Positions 55,279 through 64,000 of a stretch of DNA of 64,000 nt are shown piece by piece. The DNA comes from Scytonema tolypothrichoides VB-61278 (GTDB taxonomy: Bacteria; Cyanobacteriota; Cyanobacteriia; Cyanobacteriales; Nostocaceae). The position numbers and the translations under genes are program-made. Within the stretch, counting starts at the first letter, position 1. The number at the start of each line of letters is the position of its first letter. Under the pieces are notes generated by a model. It worked only from the letters and a program-made list of their open reading frames with translations, was not told where the DNA came from and searched no databases. The DNA lies in contig NZ_JXCA02000001.1 of NCBI RefSeq assembly GCF_000828085.3, forward strand, positions 1-64,000, written 5' to 3'.

Positions 55279-56361
55279 TTAAGGCAACATCTCTGATTCA
55301 GATTTTCTCACAGGTAAGGTAACTTTGTTTATCGTCTTTACAGACGCTTCTAAAACTTGTTGTTGCTGTGTCATAGTTTTTTCACTTGCAGCAACCTTCT
55401 TGCTTAACCCTGATAGAGTTTCGCGCTGGTTGATGAGATAGATGCTAACTAAAGTCAGACTGACTCCTACCCACTGCAACGGACTGAGAACTTCTTTAAG
55501 TAACAAATGACCAAATAACAATGCGAATATGGGTGTGAGGAAGGTGAGGGAACTGAGACTGGTGAGATTGCCGCTAGAGGCAAAGTAGAAAAATAATGCG
55601 TAGGCGATCGCACTACCAAACACTGTAGCGTACCCCAGCGCCAACCAGTCAGACGGAACAATGTTCTGCAACTGTCCAGATTCTACAGCTGATGAAATTC
55701 CCCACAAAGGCAAGCCACCCAAAATCATATGCCATCCTGTAGCCATCACAGGATCAGCATGGCGACTAACGAACCGGATCAACACTGTTCCTACTGCCAT
55801 ACTCAGCGCTGCTAGCAGCATCAACCACTCGCCACTGGCAAACAGTTGTTGTATTGATGCTGCGGACAACGTCTCTACAATCGTACCTGAGTTGAAAAAA
55901 TGGAGAATCCACTCATCCGGTAAGCCAATTAAACTAATGCCTGTGACTCCTATTCCTAGTCCTAACCATCCCCAAAAACCGATATGTTCTTGGAATAACC
56001 ACAAAGACAGCAACGCCACAGCCAAGGGCTGAGAGTCAATCATCACAGATCCCAACCCAGCACTTGTTCTGAGCAATCCCTCTGCTAAAAAGCCTTGAAA
56101 CAGCGTTCCATCCACCAAAGCAAATAAACCAATCCACAACCACGCTACCCAACCCTTGGGCAAAGGTCTACCCATCAATGCTGCTGCGATGAGAATCAGT
56201 ACCCCAGCCGGTATCAAACGCACTCCCGCCATAAATAACGGTGTTGTGTGGGGTATCACTCCTTTCATCGCCACCATTGCTGTACCCCACAAGAAAAAGG
56301 GGGCGATCAACAATAATAGTGATGGGATGGGTAGTCGGGATGCACTGATTTTCAATTGCAT
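55279..56361 (-). CDS. EamA/DMT-superfamily permease
   Basis: 360 residues, ten predicted helices in two halves. LLLIAPFFLWGTAMVAMKGVIPHTTPLFMAGVRLIPAGVLIL begins the first half and YATVFGSAIAYALFFYFASSGNLTSLSSLTFLTPIFALLFGHLLLKE closes the second. This is typical of the RhaT/EamA transporters of the inner membrane. The C-terminal 60 residues after LINQRETL are a long cytoplasmic tail with Lys and Ser, unusual in the family. The substrate is not known. Confidence 0.82.
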   Translation of the reverse strand: MQLKISASRLPIPSLLLLIAPFFLWGTAMVAMKGVIPHTTPLFMAGVRLIPAGVLILIAAALMGRPLPKGWVAWLWIGLFALVDGTLFQGFLAEGLLRTSAGLGSVMIDSQPLAVALLSLWLFQEHIGFWGWLGLGIGVTGISLIGLPDEWILHFFNSGTIVETLSAASIQQLFASGEWLMLLAALSMAVGTVLIRFVSRHADPVMATGWHMILGGLPLWGISSAVESGQLQNIVPSDWLALGYATVFGSAIAYALFFYFASSGNLTSLSSLTFLTPIFALLFGHLLLKEVLSPLQWVGVSLTLVSIYLINQRETLSGLSKKVAASEKTMTQQQQVLEASVKTINKVTLPVRKSESEMLP

Positions 56362-57360
56362 GAGATTGCTGATGCCTTGGTTTTACAAATGCAAAAATCG
56401 CTTTAACTAATTTTACCGAATTCTTTCGATTTGTGAAGGAACAAATACTTAGTTGTAGCTGAATTCACAGCAAGCTGAGTGGTGCTTGCCATGCAGGGTT
56501 AGGGGAAACCATAATGTAGCGGCGCATTCACCAACCCTGAAGAATTCTGAATAAAACTAGGACTTACGCACGAGTTACGAAAGAACAAGACTGTAGTTAC
56601 GACTTACGTCGCAACGGGTGCAACTACGTTATTTTTGCGTAAGTCCTGAAAACTAGTCCTCTTTCTTCTCCTGACTCCTGACTAACAGATGCAGGTCAAT
56701 TTATTTGCGTTACTAGGTGGTCAAGATTTGTTAGCTTTAGTTTTTAAGTTTACGTAACTAAATACATGTAAAATTAATGCTTTTTTTATAATACTGTTAC
56801 TTGATTTTTTAACCGTATTTGTTGTAGACTTTGACAGTCTGTCATAATTGCAACTTTTCTACAGTTATAAGGGTTTTCGTTATGAAGACCCCAGCTTGCT
56901 TCTTGGTTTTGAAAGGGTGTTAACCAAGTCCGTATTGGCGGTTGATGTTGCGCTTTTGATACAAATCTTTACCTCCATTTCTCAATGGAGTAACTTTTGT
57001 ATTCATAATATTAAGTCATTCTTAATACAAAAGATTGCGTGATGTTATCAATAACGGAATGTTGACCATATGTGTTATGACGTCAAACGCGTAGCATATA
57101 GAACATAGCTTTACTGATTGTGTTCAATCTTAATCAACGTTCTTTTATTCACCAGACAAAGAGATTTTCTATACGGTTTGTGATTAATGATCTGGCAGTG
57201 TTGTTCTAGTCAAATCTTTGTTATCACTCCCAAAACTGAGGGTTTTTAACGTAACAAAAGACAAGCGATCGCTTGTTACCCAATCCTATCTATCCACATC
57301 AAATCAGTGATCAGGAGTTACACGAGACTCTTTCATGTACTCAAATAAGGAAGGTTAAAA
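56362..57360. other. 1-kb intergenic region
   Basis: 999 bp. It contains a MITE-like element (56558-56648) and the perfect 16-bp palindrome ACAAGCGATCGCTTGT (57261-57276) centred on HIP1. A 64-codon frame at 56848-57042 has no family resemblance. The final 90 bp include a GGAGTT near the start of the beta-propeller gene. Confidence 0.55.
56558..56648. repeat. MITE-like repeat with AGGACTTACGCA ends
   Basis: TAGGACTTACGCA (56558-56570) and TGCGTAAGTCCT (56636-56647) are inverted repeats. The interior has ACGAGTTACGAAAG and TAGTTACGACTTACG. The related element at 28603 has shorter ends. Confidence 0.7.
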
Positions 57361-58704
57361 GTGAAAAAATTCTTCATTCCGTGCTTGTTTTTCATTGGAA
57401 TTGCTTGGACTATATTCACCCAAGTTCCCCTCCCACTGCATGAGGGATTGTCCACTATAGCTTCAGCAGCACGACCAAGAAATCCAGGTTATGAGGTTTG
57501 GGCTATTGACCAAGCAGATTCCCTTGATGGTACTACTTTGGGAGGAAATCTCTTTGTTTTTTCAGGCAACGACCGAGACTTTTTAAGAGGTAATGCAAAG
57601 GTTGAGCAATTTAACTTGGCAGCCAGCGCTAAGAAGAACAATCTTGCGCCAGGTCAAAAACCTCACTGGATTACTTTCAACCAAGGCGGTACACACGCGA
57701 TTGTAGGACACGCTACTACAGCCCATGTCTACGCAATTGACGCCAACAAGCGTGAAGTTGTGGATTCAATTCTTCCACCAGGATTACCAAACTCCAACTC
57801 TCACGCTGTTTACCTCTCAAAGGACAACAAATTTGTATTTGTTGCAGATACTCCTGGTCAACGGATTCATAAGATTGCCACAAATTATGAGGCACCAGGA
57901 GATAAAATTTTTGGTGATGTTCAAACATTGGACTTTAATACTCCACAGACAAAGACAGCCTTAGGAGTACCTACCACTGGTGCCACTGCCCGACCAGTTG
58001 TAGCTGTCGTTGATGATACAGGTAAGTTTGTTTATGTCACTTTTGCTGATGGTGGCGTGGCGATCGTAAATGCAGAAACACTGACGATCGCACACATTTA
58101 CAGTAAAGATGAAGCTACTTTCAATGGATTGGTTGCCTATCAGATTGGCGACAACTTCGTAACTAACGCAGGCAATGCTGATCCCCAAATAGCTGACTTT
58201 CTCTATCTGTATAACAACAAGTCTCTGCTAGAAAATCCCTCGAAGCGTCCAGATTTCTTCAAAGTTCCTCAATCCGGCAATGATGTTCATGGTGTGACAC
58301 TAGTTGGTGGAAAATACCTTTGGCAAGTTAATCGTGCATCCAATTCCATCACAATACACGATATCAATGCTAAACCCTTTGATCCAAACGTTGAAGGTTC
58401 AAACAAAGCTCGTGCAGTTAATCTTGTGGATCTAGTAAGTGATGCCTTAGGTCCTGATCCTACACCAGACTTAATAGAAACATCAGCCTCCGAACAAGTT
58501 GCCTTTTTCACACAGCGTGGACCATTACCCATCTCAGCAAACGACCCAGCATTTTTCAACAGTGTGGGTATTTTCCCAGGACTAGGTGTCGTGGAAGTTG
58601 AAAACGGAGGTAAGAGTGCTAAACCCGCTCATCTATATAGATTCGATAACGTTGTCGGTGGTAAGAATATTGCTGACTTCCACGCTCTTGCAGTTCGTAA
58701 ATAG
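57361..58704 (+). CDS. Secreted beta-propeller (YVTN-like) protein
   Basis: 447 residues beginning at GTG 57361. A signal peptide (FFIPCLFFIGIAWTIFTQV) is followed by propeller-like repeats: HAIVGHATTAHVYAIDANKREVVDSILPP, NSHAVYLSKDNKFVFVADTP, VAVVDDTGKFVYVTFADGGVAIVNAE and VHGVTLVGGKYLWQVNRASNSI. It is similar to YVTN/lactonase-like propellers, but no catalytic residues are clear. It should act outside the cytoplasm as a binding or scaffold protein. A strong hairpin terminator lies beyond its stop. Confidence 0.7.
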   Translation: MKKFFIPCLFFIGIAWTIFTQVPLPLHEGLSTIASAARPRNPGYEVWAIDQADSLDGTTLGGNLFVFSGNDRDFLRGNAKVEQFNLAASAKKNNLAPGQKPHWITFNQGGTHAIVGHATTAHVYAIDANKREVVDSILPPGLPNSNSHAVYLSKDNKFVFVADTPGQRIHKIATNYEAPGDKIFGDVQTLDFNTPQTKTALGVPTTGATARPVVAVVDDTGKFVYVTFADGGVAIVNAETLTIAHIYSKDEATFNGLVAYQIGDNFVTNAGNADPQIADFLYLYNNKSLLENPSKRPDFFKVPQSGNDVHGVTLVGGKYLWQVNRASNSITIHDINAKPFDPNVEGSNKARAVNLVDLVSDALGPDPTPDLIETSASEQVAFFTQRGPLPISANDPAFFNSVGIFPGLGVVEVENGGKSAKPAHLYRFDNVVGGKNIADFHALAVRK

Positions 58705-58762
58705 AACTTAAGGACACAAGCGACAAACTGAAAACTTTTGAGTAGTAACTCAAACCTATTTG

Positions 58763-58791
58763 AAGGTGCTTTACATTATGTAACGCACCTT
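58763..58791. terminator. Strong hairpin terminator between convergent genes
   Basis: AAGGTGC (58763-58769) and GCACCTT (58785-58791) pair, and inside them TTACAT/ATGTAA (58771-58776 and 58778-58783) extends the stem almost to the tip with one T-C mismatch. TATTTAT follows. It probably ends both the propeller gene and ppx. Confidence 0.75.
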
Positions 58792-58797
58792 ATTTAT

Positions 58798-60447
58798 CTA
58801 ACTAAATGCAGCGACATTAAGCTCTAAATTGGCGACTAATTTCACACAAAACTCCGATTCAAATACACCTTTGTTATAATCCAAACTCCATAGTTCTAAA
58901 CCACAGTCATCATCGGCGCGGGATGGAAATATTTTGAGATGAAATTCTTGTTCTTCAGTTAGATATTCACACTGTACTCGCATAATTGCTCCTATTTGCC
59001 GCCGATCCAAAGCAACTGCCAATCTTAAAATGGCACTCAATTTATTGACAATTTGTCGATGATTTTTACTGGCAATATTGCGGTAGCTTTCGTGTTTTTT
59101 CTTAGGAGAAGATTTGCGATGATAACGCGCTAAATTAGCAATGATTTCTATCTCTGTTTCGTTATAGCCTAGTAATTCACTATTGCGAATCAGATAGTAG
59201 GAGTGCTTGTGATGAGAAGAATGACTGATATAATGACCGCAATTGTGCAATATCGCTGCAGCCCAAAGCAGTTGTCGTTCTTCTGCTCCCCAGTAATGGA
59301 GTGTCCCTTTTGTTTGGTCAAATATGCTTAAAGCAAAAACTGCAACTCTATCGCTGTGTTCTAAATTGACGTGGTACTTGTTAGCAATTTTCAGGACACT
59401 CCGCTGACGTATTGAAGTTTGGTAGCGTAGGCGGTCTTCAATATAACCGTGAGTAAGCATCCAGTCTACAATGACACCTTCCCTTAGGGAACGTTCGCAT
59501 ACTGTGAGTGACTCTAGCCCCAAAAGGTTCATTGCTTCCTGTAAAATGACTGCGCCTGCAAGTATAACTTCAGACCGTTTCTCTGGCATACCGGGAATCG
59601 CAGCTCGTTCTGAGTTATTCATTTTCCGTAGGCGATTGACCCAGTCCCGCAAATCTTTTAAACTCACTTGGTAACCATTGAGCGTGGAAGGAACAGAGCC
59701 TAGCTTTTCCCGTACATGAATCATCGCCAAAGTTTCAATTGTGCCGGAAGTTCCCACTAAACGGGGTAATTCTCCAACCTTGAGGTTCGCCTGTACCTCT
59801 TCAACGGAACGTTCTATCATTCCGCGTGCGTATGCTTGCAAAGACTGAAACTCAGCGTTGCTAATGGGGTCAGTGGTAATTAACTCACTTGTGAGTCTAA
59901 CTGCACCAATTTTAGTACTGGTGAACGTTCGCCCCTCGTGACTATCGCCCAAAATTAATTCTGTTGAACCGCCACCAATATCTATGATGATGTGGGGGTG
60001 GTTGTTAAATTCCATCCCCGATAGTACGCCCAAGTAGATTCGCCGCGCTTCTTCTTGACCGGAAATCAGGTCAACGCTTAAACCCAGTTCGTCTTCAACT
60101 TTTTGCAAAAAATCTTTACCATTGGGGGCTTCTCGTACGGCGCTGGTTGCTACAGCAATGATTGTTTCGACGTTGAGAGTTTTTGCTATCTTTTGGAAAC
60201 GTCCCAAGGTGGCGATCGCCCTTTCAATGACTTCTGGTTTCAAATTCCCCGTTTCAAGATCGCGATCGCCCAGTCTGACAGTTTCTTTTTCTCTAGCGAT
60301 AATGCTAAAAGAGGGCAGTGTAGGTTCAATTCGCACAACTACCATGTGTAGTGAATTGGTCCCTAAGTCAATCGCAGCAATAATTCGATGTTGCTGATCT
60401 GTTTGAGTCGGAACACTCTCCCAGTTAGCTGAAACTAAATTCACCAT
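58798..60447 (-). CDS. ppx: Exopolyphosphatase / guanosine pentaphosphate phosphatase (Ppx/GppA)
   Basis: 549 residues. The actin-like ATPase-type fold has IDLGTNSLHMVVVRIE (about residues 26-41), ATSAVREAPNG and IDIGGGSTELILG (about 148-160). The C-terminal HD-domain-like part includes AAILHNCGHYISHSSHHKHSYYLI (about 376-399). The enzyme hydrolyses polyphosphate to phosphate, and some members act on pppGpp. It is of the larger two-domain type found in cyanobacteria. It stands alone on the minus strand, divergent from plqA. Confidence 0.9.
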   Translation of the reverse strand: MVNLVSANWESVPTQTDQQHRIIAAIDLGTNSLHMVVVRIEPTLPSFSIIAREKETVRLGDRDLETGNLKPEVIERAIATLGRFQKIAKTLNVETIIAVATSAVREAPNGKDFLQKVEDELGLSVDLISGQEEARRIYLGVLSGMEFNNHPHIIIDIGGGSTELILGDSHEGRTFTSTKIGAVRLTSELITTDPISNAEFQSLQAYARGMIERSVEEVQANLKVGELPRLVGTSGTIETLAMIHVREKLGSVPSTLNGYQVSLKDLRDWVNRLRKMNNSERAAIPGMPEKRSEVILAGAVILQEAMNLLGLESLTVCERSLREGVIVDWMLTHGYIEDRLRYQTSIRQRSVLKIANKYHVNLEHSDRVAVFALSIFDQTKGTLHYWGAEERQLLWAAAILHNCGHYISHSSHHKHSYYLIRNSELLGYNETEIEIIANLARYHRKSSPKKKHESYRNIASKNHRQIVNKLSAILRLAVALDRRQIGAIMRVQCEYLTEEQEFHLKIFPSRADDDCGLELWSLDYNKGVFESEFCVKLVANLELNVAAFS

Positions 60448-60685
60448 CTATCGTTTCTCTCTATATTAAGGATGGTAAAAGCTGGCAATCTCGACGTATC
60501 GGCGAGACTATGTATTTTGTCAAACAAAATTGCTTTCAGGTAGAACATTTTGTGACCCTGCTTGAATCAGGAAATGTACCCTGTTACTCACCACTGAAGT
60601 GACTTATTGATTGTATCCAAAGTTGTGACTTGTGGTTGTGATTTTATAAATATCAGATAAAGATATTCTATAGATGTAAATATGT

Positions 60686-61603
60686 GTGAACCAATCTATC
60701 TTTAGTCATCTTTTACTACCTATGCTAAGTACCCCAGAACAGAACAGCGAACCCATATGGCTTGTGATTATCCGGCTTTTGCGATGGCACAAACCAGAAG
60801 GACGCTTAATTTTAATGATTCCCGCTTTATGGGCTGTATTTTTGGCAGCTGCTGGAAAACCACCTTTACCACTTGTTGGAGTTATCATCCTGGGTACTCT
60901 CGCCACAAGTGCTGCTGGATGTGTCGTTAATGATTTATGGGATAGAGATATAGATCCACAAGTGGAAAGAACTCGCGATCGCCCCCTTGCTTCCCGTGCG
61001 CTGACTGTGAAAGTTGGCGTCATAGTTGCCATAGTCGCGATAGCATGTGCGGCAGTTCTTGCTTTCTATCTTAACGCACTCTCCTTTTGGTTGTGTGTAG
61101 CAGCAGTTCCAGTCATTGTGCTTTATCCCGGCGCAAAGCGGGTGTTTCCTGTTCCGCAACTAGTCCTTTCTATCGCTTGGGGTTTTGGGGTTTTGATTAG
61201 CTGGAGTGCAGTGACACATAACCTTTCACTTTCCACTTGGCTTCTCTGGGGTGCTACTGTTATGTGGACATTGGGATTTGATACTGTTTACGCTATGAGC
61301 GATAGGGAAGATGACCGTCGAATTGGCGTGAATTCTAGCGCTTTGTTTTTTGGTGATTTCGCGCCGATTGCAATTGGCATTTTCTTTGCTAGCACTGTCT
61401 TTCTACTGAGTTGGCTAGGTTTAGTCATGCACCTGCACCCTACATTTTGGATCAGTCTTGCTATTGCTAGTGTAGGTTGGGTTTGGCAGTTCACACGCTT
61501 AAGACAGAAAGACTTACCTAACTCTGCTTATGGTGAGATGTTCCGGCAAAACGTGTGGATTGGTTTTATCGTCCTTGTTGGGATGATTGCTGGGAGTTTA
61601 TAG
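60686..61603 (+). CDS. plqA: 4-hydroxybenzoate polyprenyltransferase (UbiA family, PlqA type)
   Basis: 305 residues from GTG 60686; an ATG at 60722 (MLSTPEQ) may be used instead. Two Asp-rich motifs, NDLWDRDIDPQVERTRDRP (about 92-110) and DTVYAMSDREDDRRIG (about 203-218), are the UbiA prenyl-diphosphate sites. About eight membrane helices. It attaches a solanesyl chain to 4-hydroxybenzoate, the first committed step of plastoquinone synthesis in cyanobacteria. It is divergent from ppx across 238 bp. Confidence 0.85.
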   Translation: MNQSIFSHLLLPMLSTPEQNSEPIWLVIIRLLRWHKPEGRLILMIPALWAVFLAAAGKPPLPLVGVIILGTLATSAAGCVVNDLWDRDIDPQVERTRDRPLASRALTVKVGVIVAIVAIACAAVLAFYLNALSFWLCVAAVPVIVLYPGAKRVFPVPQLVLSIAWGFGVLISWSAVTHNLSLSTWLLWGATVMWTLGFDTVYAMSDREDDRRIGVNSSALFFGDFAPIAIGIFFASTVFLLSWLGLVMHLHPTFWISLAIASVGWVWQFTRLRQKDLPNSAYGEMFRQNVWIGFIVLVGMIAGSL

Positions 61604-61642
61604 ACTTCTAAAGTTTGATGATACCACCTCACCTGGTAGTAG

Positions 61643-61670
61643 GGTGCGTTATGCCTTTGGCTAACGCACC
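61643..61670. terminator. GGTGCGTTA hairpin after plqA
   Basis: GGTGCGTTA (61643-61651) pairs with TAACGCACC (61662-61670), with an inner GCC/GGC pair. This is a widespread cyanobacterial repeat. It has no T-run, but the position after plqA would suit termination or mRNA stabilisation. Confidence 0.5.
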
Positions 61671-61728
61671 GTGACAGATGAGATCAACATCAAGATATGA
61701 ATTTCAAAATTCCTTTCTAGAAACTGCA

Positions 61729-62238
61729 ATGAGAAAAATTATTATTGGAGTGATGGGACCTGGAGAAAAAGCTACAGCAGTTGATGTACAAAATGCCTAT
61801 GAACTTGGAAAACTGATTGCAACAGAAGGATGGGTTTTGCTGACTGGCGGTAGAAATGTTGGAGTTATGGATGCAGCAAGTCGGGGAGCAAAATCTGTGG
61901 ATGGTTTAACCATTGGTATTCTTCCTTGTCATGATAGCAATGGTATTTCTGAAGCAGTTGATATTGCCATTTTTACTGATATGGGAAATGCTCGCAACAA
62001 TATCAATGTTCTTTCTAGTGATGTGGTAATTGCTTGTGGAATGGGTGCGGGTACTGCTTCAGAAATTTCTCTAGCTTTAAAAGGCAATAAGAAAGTGATT
62101 TTGTTGAGTGTAGATGAAGAAAGTAAAAACTTCTTCAAAAAACTCGCCTCCAAAAATGTTTATGTTGTTAATAATGTGGAGAATGCAATAGCAGCAACAA
62201 AGGAAATTTTAAGTCCGAACAAAACTAGTAGCATATAA
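61729..62238 (+). CDS. TIGR00725 (LOG/SLOG-like) Rossmann protein
   Basis: 169 residues from ATG 61729, which gives the usual start RKIIIGVMGPGE; an upstream ATG would add 17. The nucleotide-binding-like signatures GKLIATEGWVLLTGGRNVGVMDAASRGA and NNINVLSSDVVIACGMGAGTASEISLALK are those of the TIGR00725 group, related to LOG and DprA-type SLOG folds. The PGGxGTxxE of LOG phosphoribohydrolases is here GMGAGTASE, so cytokinin-like activity is unlikely. The role is unknown. It is separate from the DUF4231 gene, with which SLOG proteins sometimes pair. Confidence 0.75.
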   Translation: MRKIIIGVMGPGEKATAVDVQNAYELGKLIATEGWVLLTGGRNVGVMDAASRGAKSVDGLTIGILPCHDSNGISEAVDIAIFTDMGNARNNINVLSSDVVIACGMGAGTASEISLALKGNKKVILLSVDEESKNFFKKLASKNVYVVNNVENAIAATKEILSPNKTSSI

Positions 62239-62567
62239 TACTATTAATCTCAATATTTACACTTGAGAAAGCGGAGGTAATCCCATCCACAAATCAAAGC
62301 GAGCCTCCTGAGCCTGCTGCACGGCTACACTGTATGAGCAAAGCGCCCCCGAAGCGAGGTACGAGCGTTTGGTGGAGGAGATACAGACGATCTCAGCGTA
62401 CTAGGAATTGCTGCAATCTTTAAATATAACCCGTGTATTTTACACATAACATCTATCAAAAGTAGTATAAAATAGAATAAAGAACAACACACTTATCGAA
62501 ATAAGCAACTTTTTTGAGTGATAGAAAACTCAAAGTATTAAGTGTTTCAAAAAATTAATACATATTT
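62239..62567. other. Intergenic region with a palindromic repeat
   Basis: 329 bp. At 62319-62390 is a repeat rich in GCGCCCCCGAAGCGAGGTACGAGCG and GGTGGAGGAGATAC, related to the GTATCTCC-type repeats elsewhere. The A/T-rich end holds the promoter of the next gene. Confidence 0.5.
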
Positions 62568-64000
62568 ATGGTTATGATGACTCATAACGAAGCAGCAAGA
62601 CTTGAAGCCCTCCGCCAATATCAAATTCTTGATACTGAACCTGAAGAAGCCTACGACAATATTGCCCAGTTAGCTGCCTTTATTTGTGACACTCCTATAG
62701 TCCTGGTCAATTTTATTGATGAAGACCGCCAATGGTTTAAGGCAAAAATCGGTTTGGATGTGCCAGAAATGCCTCGTAGTGTCGGATTATCTTACCTTTG
62801 CCAAGAGCGACGAGATGTGGTGGTCGTTTATGATACTTGGACGGATGAAAAGTTAGCAAGAAATTCAGTCGTCACATCTTATCCTTACGTGCGGTTTTAT
62901 GCTGGTGTCCCCTTAATGACCCCAAAAGGAGATATGGTGGGCACTCTTTGCGTGATTGACCAAGTACCACGGGAACTGAGTCACAAACAAGTAGAAGCAC
63001 TTGTGGCACTAGGTCGCCAGGTGATTAGCGAATTGGAGTTAAGGCGTAATTTAGCTGAGGTATCCCATTTTGCTGAGGAACTTAAACGCACGAAGGAAAA
63101 ATTAGCGCACAGCGAAAATCTTCTCCGTACAATCATTGAGTCAGAACCAGAGTGTGTCAAATTGTTAGCCAAAGATGGCACGTTATTGGAAATGAATCCG
63201 GCTGGATTGGCGATGATTGAAGCTGATTGTATAAGTCAAGTGCAGGGAAGCTGCATCTATCCCCTGATTGCCCCTGAGTATCGTCAAGCGTTTGTAACAC
63301 TGACAGAACAGGTTTTTCAAGGCGAATCAGGGATACAGGAGTTTGAAATTATTGGATTCAAAGGTACTCGTCGCTGGCTGGAAAGCCACGCTGTTCCCCT
63401 GCGTAATTCTGATAAAGACATTATTGCCTTGTTAGCAGTGACACGGGACATCACTGAACGTAAGCGAACTGAGGCTTGCTTACGCGAGAGGGAACAACAT
63501 TTGAAGCTTGCATTGCAGGCTGCTAAACTCGGTTCCTGGGAGCTAGATTTGAAAACGGGCGACTTATCTTGCTCCAAACAATGCAAGGCAAATTTTGGTT
63601 TGCCGCCTGAAATGAAGCTTTCTTATAGTGCGCTGCACGAACGCGTTCATCCCGAAGATCGGGCTTATATGGAGGAGGCTGTGAGACAAGCTTTAGAGGA
63701 ACGCAAAGATTATGAGGCAGAATACCGCAATATCTGGTCTGATAATAGCATCCACTGGGTACTAGCACGAGGTGCTGGAATTTATGATGCTGATGGTAGC
63801 CCCACTCGCATGATTGGTGTCACACTTGACATCACTGCTCGCAGACAAACAGAAGAGGAATTGAAACGTCAAACCAAGCGTTCTCAACTATTTGCCGAAA
63901 TCACCCTCAAAATTCGTCAATCTTTACAAATTGAGGCAATTCTACAAACCACGGTCATTGAAGTTCAAAAACTGCTACACACAGACAGAGTTATGATCTT
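62568..64000 (+). CDS. GAF-PAS-PAS-GAF signalling protein, 5' part of a probable histidine kinase (runs off window)
   Basis: At least 477 residues, with no stop by the end of the window. It begins MVMMTHNEAARLEALRQYQILDTEPEEAYDNIAQLAA, a common GAF start in cyanobacterial kinases. The first GAF domain (about 25-165) has the FIDEDRQWFKAKIGLDVPEMPR and YAGVPLMTPKGDMVGTLCVID signatures. A coiled segment leads to PAS 1 (IIESEPECVKLLAKDGTLLEMNP to TRDITERK, about 190-305), then PAS 2 of PAS_3 type (GSWELDLKTGDLSCSKQ to TLDITARRQTEEE, about 322-430). A second GAF begins with LFAEITLKIRQSLQIEAILQTTV. The kinase or other output lies outside. Confidence 0.85.
   Translation, partial: MVMMTHNEAARLEALRQYQILDTEPEEAYDNIAQLAAFICDTPIVLVNFIDEDRQWFKAKIGLDVPEMPRSVGLSYLCQERRDVVVVYDTWTDEKLARNSVVTSYPYVRFYAGVPLMTPKGDMVGTLCVIDQVPRELSHKQVEALVALGRQVISELELRRNLAEVSHFAEELKRTKEKLAHSENLLRTIIESEPECVKLLAKDGTLLEMNPAGLAMIEADCISQVQGSCIYPLIAPEYRQAFVTLTEQVFQGESGIQEFEIIGFKGTRRWLESHAVPLRNSDKDIIALLAVTRDITERKRTEACLREREQHLKLALQAAKLGSWELDLKTGDLSCSKQCKANFGLPPEMKLSYSALHERVHPEDRAYMEEAVRQALEERKDYEAEYRNIWSDNSIHWVLARGAGIYDADGSPTRMIGVTLDITARRQTEEELKRQTKRSQLFAEITLKIRQSLQIEAILQTTVIEVQKLLHTDRVMI

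Overview
The window looks like a chromosomal segment of a filamentous, probably heterocyst-forming cyanobacterium (Nostocales type). Reasons: many HIP1 octamers (GCGATCGC); short tandem heptamer-like repeats such as GGGAACA and GGTAACT; several palindromic repeat families scattered between genes; cyanobacterial families such as a DUF3727 protein and a PlqA-type 4-hydroxybenzoate prenyltransferase; and the ruvX / DUF3727 / mltG / yqeG / proB block. No rRNA, tRNA or CRISPR array was found. The species cannot be named from this sequence.

Layout. 1-2.4 kb: a structured hairpin, then a 1.85-kb element bounded by 19-bp perfect inverted repeats that holds a collapsed Tn3-family transposase. 2.5-5.3 kb: methyltransferase, EamA transporter and sulfotransferase-like genes on the minus strand. 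5.4-6.0 kb: a MITE and a probable IS200/IS605 right-end remnant. 6.3-11.2 kb: a plus-strand cluster of a 39-aa protein, an SGNH-like protein, an SxtJ-like membrane protein, a NodU/SxtI-type O-carbamoyltransferase, a methyltransferase and a DUF486 protein. 11.2-17.3 kb: DUF5131 protein, a secreted protein of three near-identical 61-residue repeats, a DUF4231 pseudogene, a Tat-exported multicopper oxidase and a hypothetical protein. 17.8-20.3 kb: a methyltransferase followed by two amino-acid-kinase-fold genes that closely resemble molybdenum storage protein subunits. 20.5-24.6 kb: a DNRLRE-type secreted protein and a glycine betaine type ABC transporter (fused permease/binding protein plus ATPase). 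24.8-29.3 kb: a minus-strand block of variant triosephosphate isomerase, inositol-monophosphatase family, SDR, threonine-synthase-like and APS kinase genes. 30.1-35.4 kb: proB, yqeG, a broken mltG, DUF3727, ruvX and a GNAT protein. 36.2-41.2 kb: sensor histidine kinase, B12-binding radical SAM protein and an intact DUF4231 paralogue. 42.7-47.1 kb: glycosyltransferase-like, HAD-like and epimerase genes. 47.2-47.8 kb: a hicAB pair whose hicA is split by a MITE. 47.8-53 kb: hemE, an S66 peptidase, a peroxiredoxin-like gene and a peptidoglycan-binding/HEAT protein. 53-54.6 kb: a solo IS200/IS605-type tnpB. 55.3-64 kb: EamA transporter, secreted beta-propeller protein, Ppx/GppA, PlqA, a TIGR00725-type protein and the start of a GAF-PAS-PAS-GAF signalling protein that runs off the window.

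The most informative observations are: (i) a 156-bp MITE in hicA whose removal, with one TCTA target duplicate, restores a 74-residue HicA and an ATGA overlap with hicB; (ii) two distant hairpins with compensatory stem changes; (iii) the molybdenum-storage-like gene pair; (iv) mltG broken in frame by a palindromic repeat and truncated inside a usually intact operon; and (v) a triosephosphate isomerase homologue with unusual cysteines next to its catalytic histidine.
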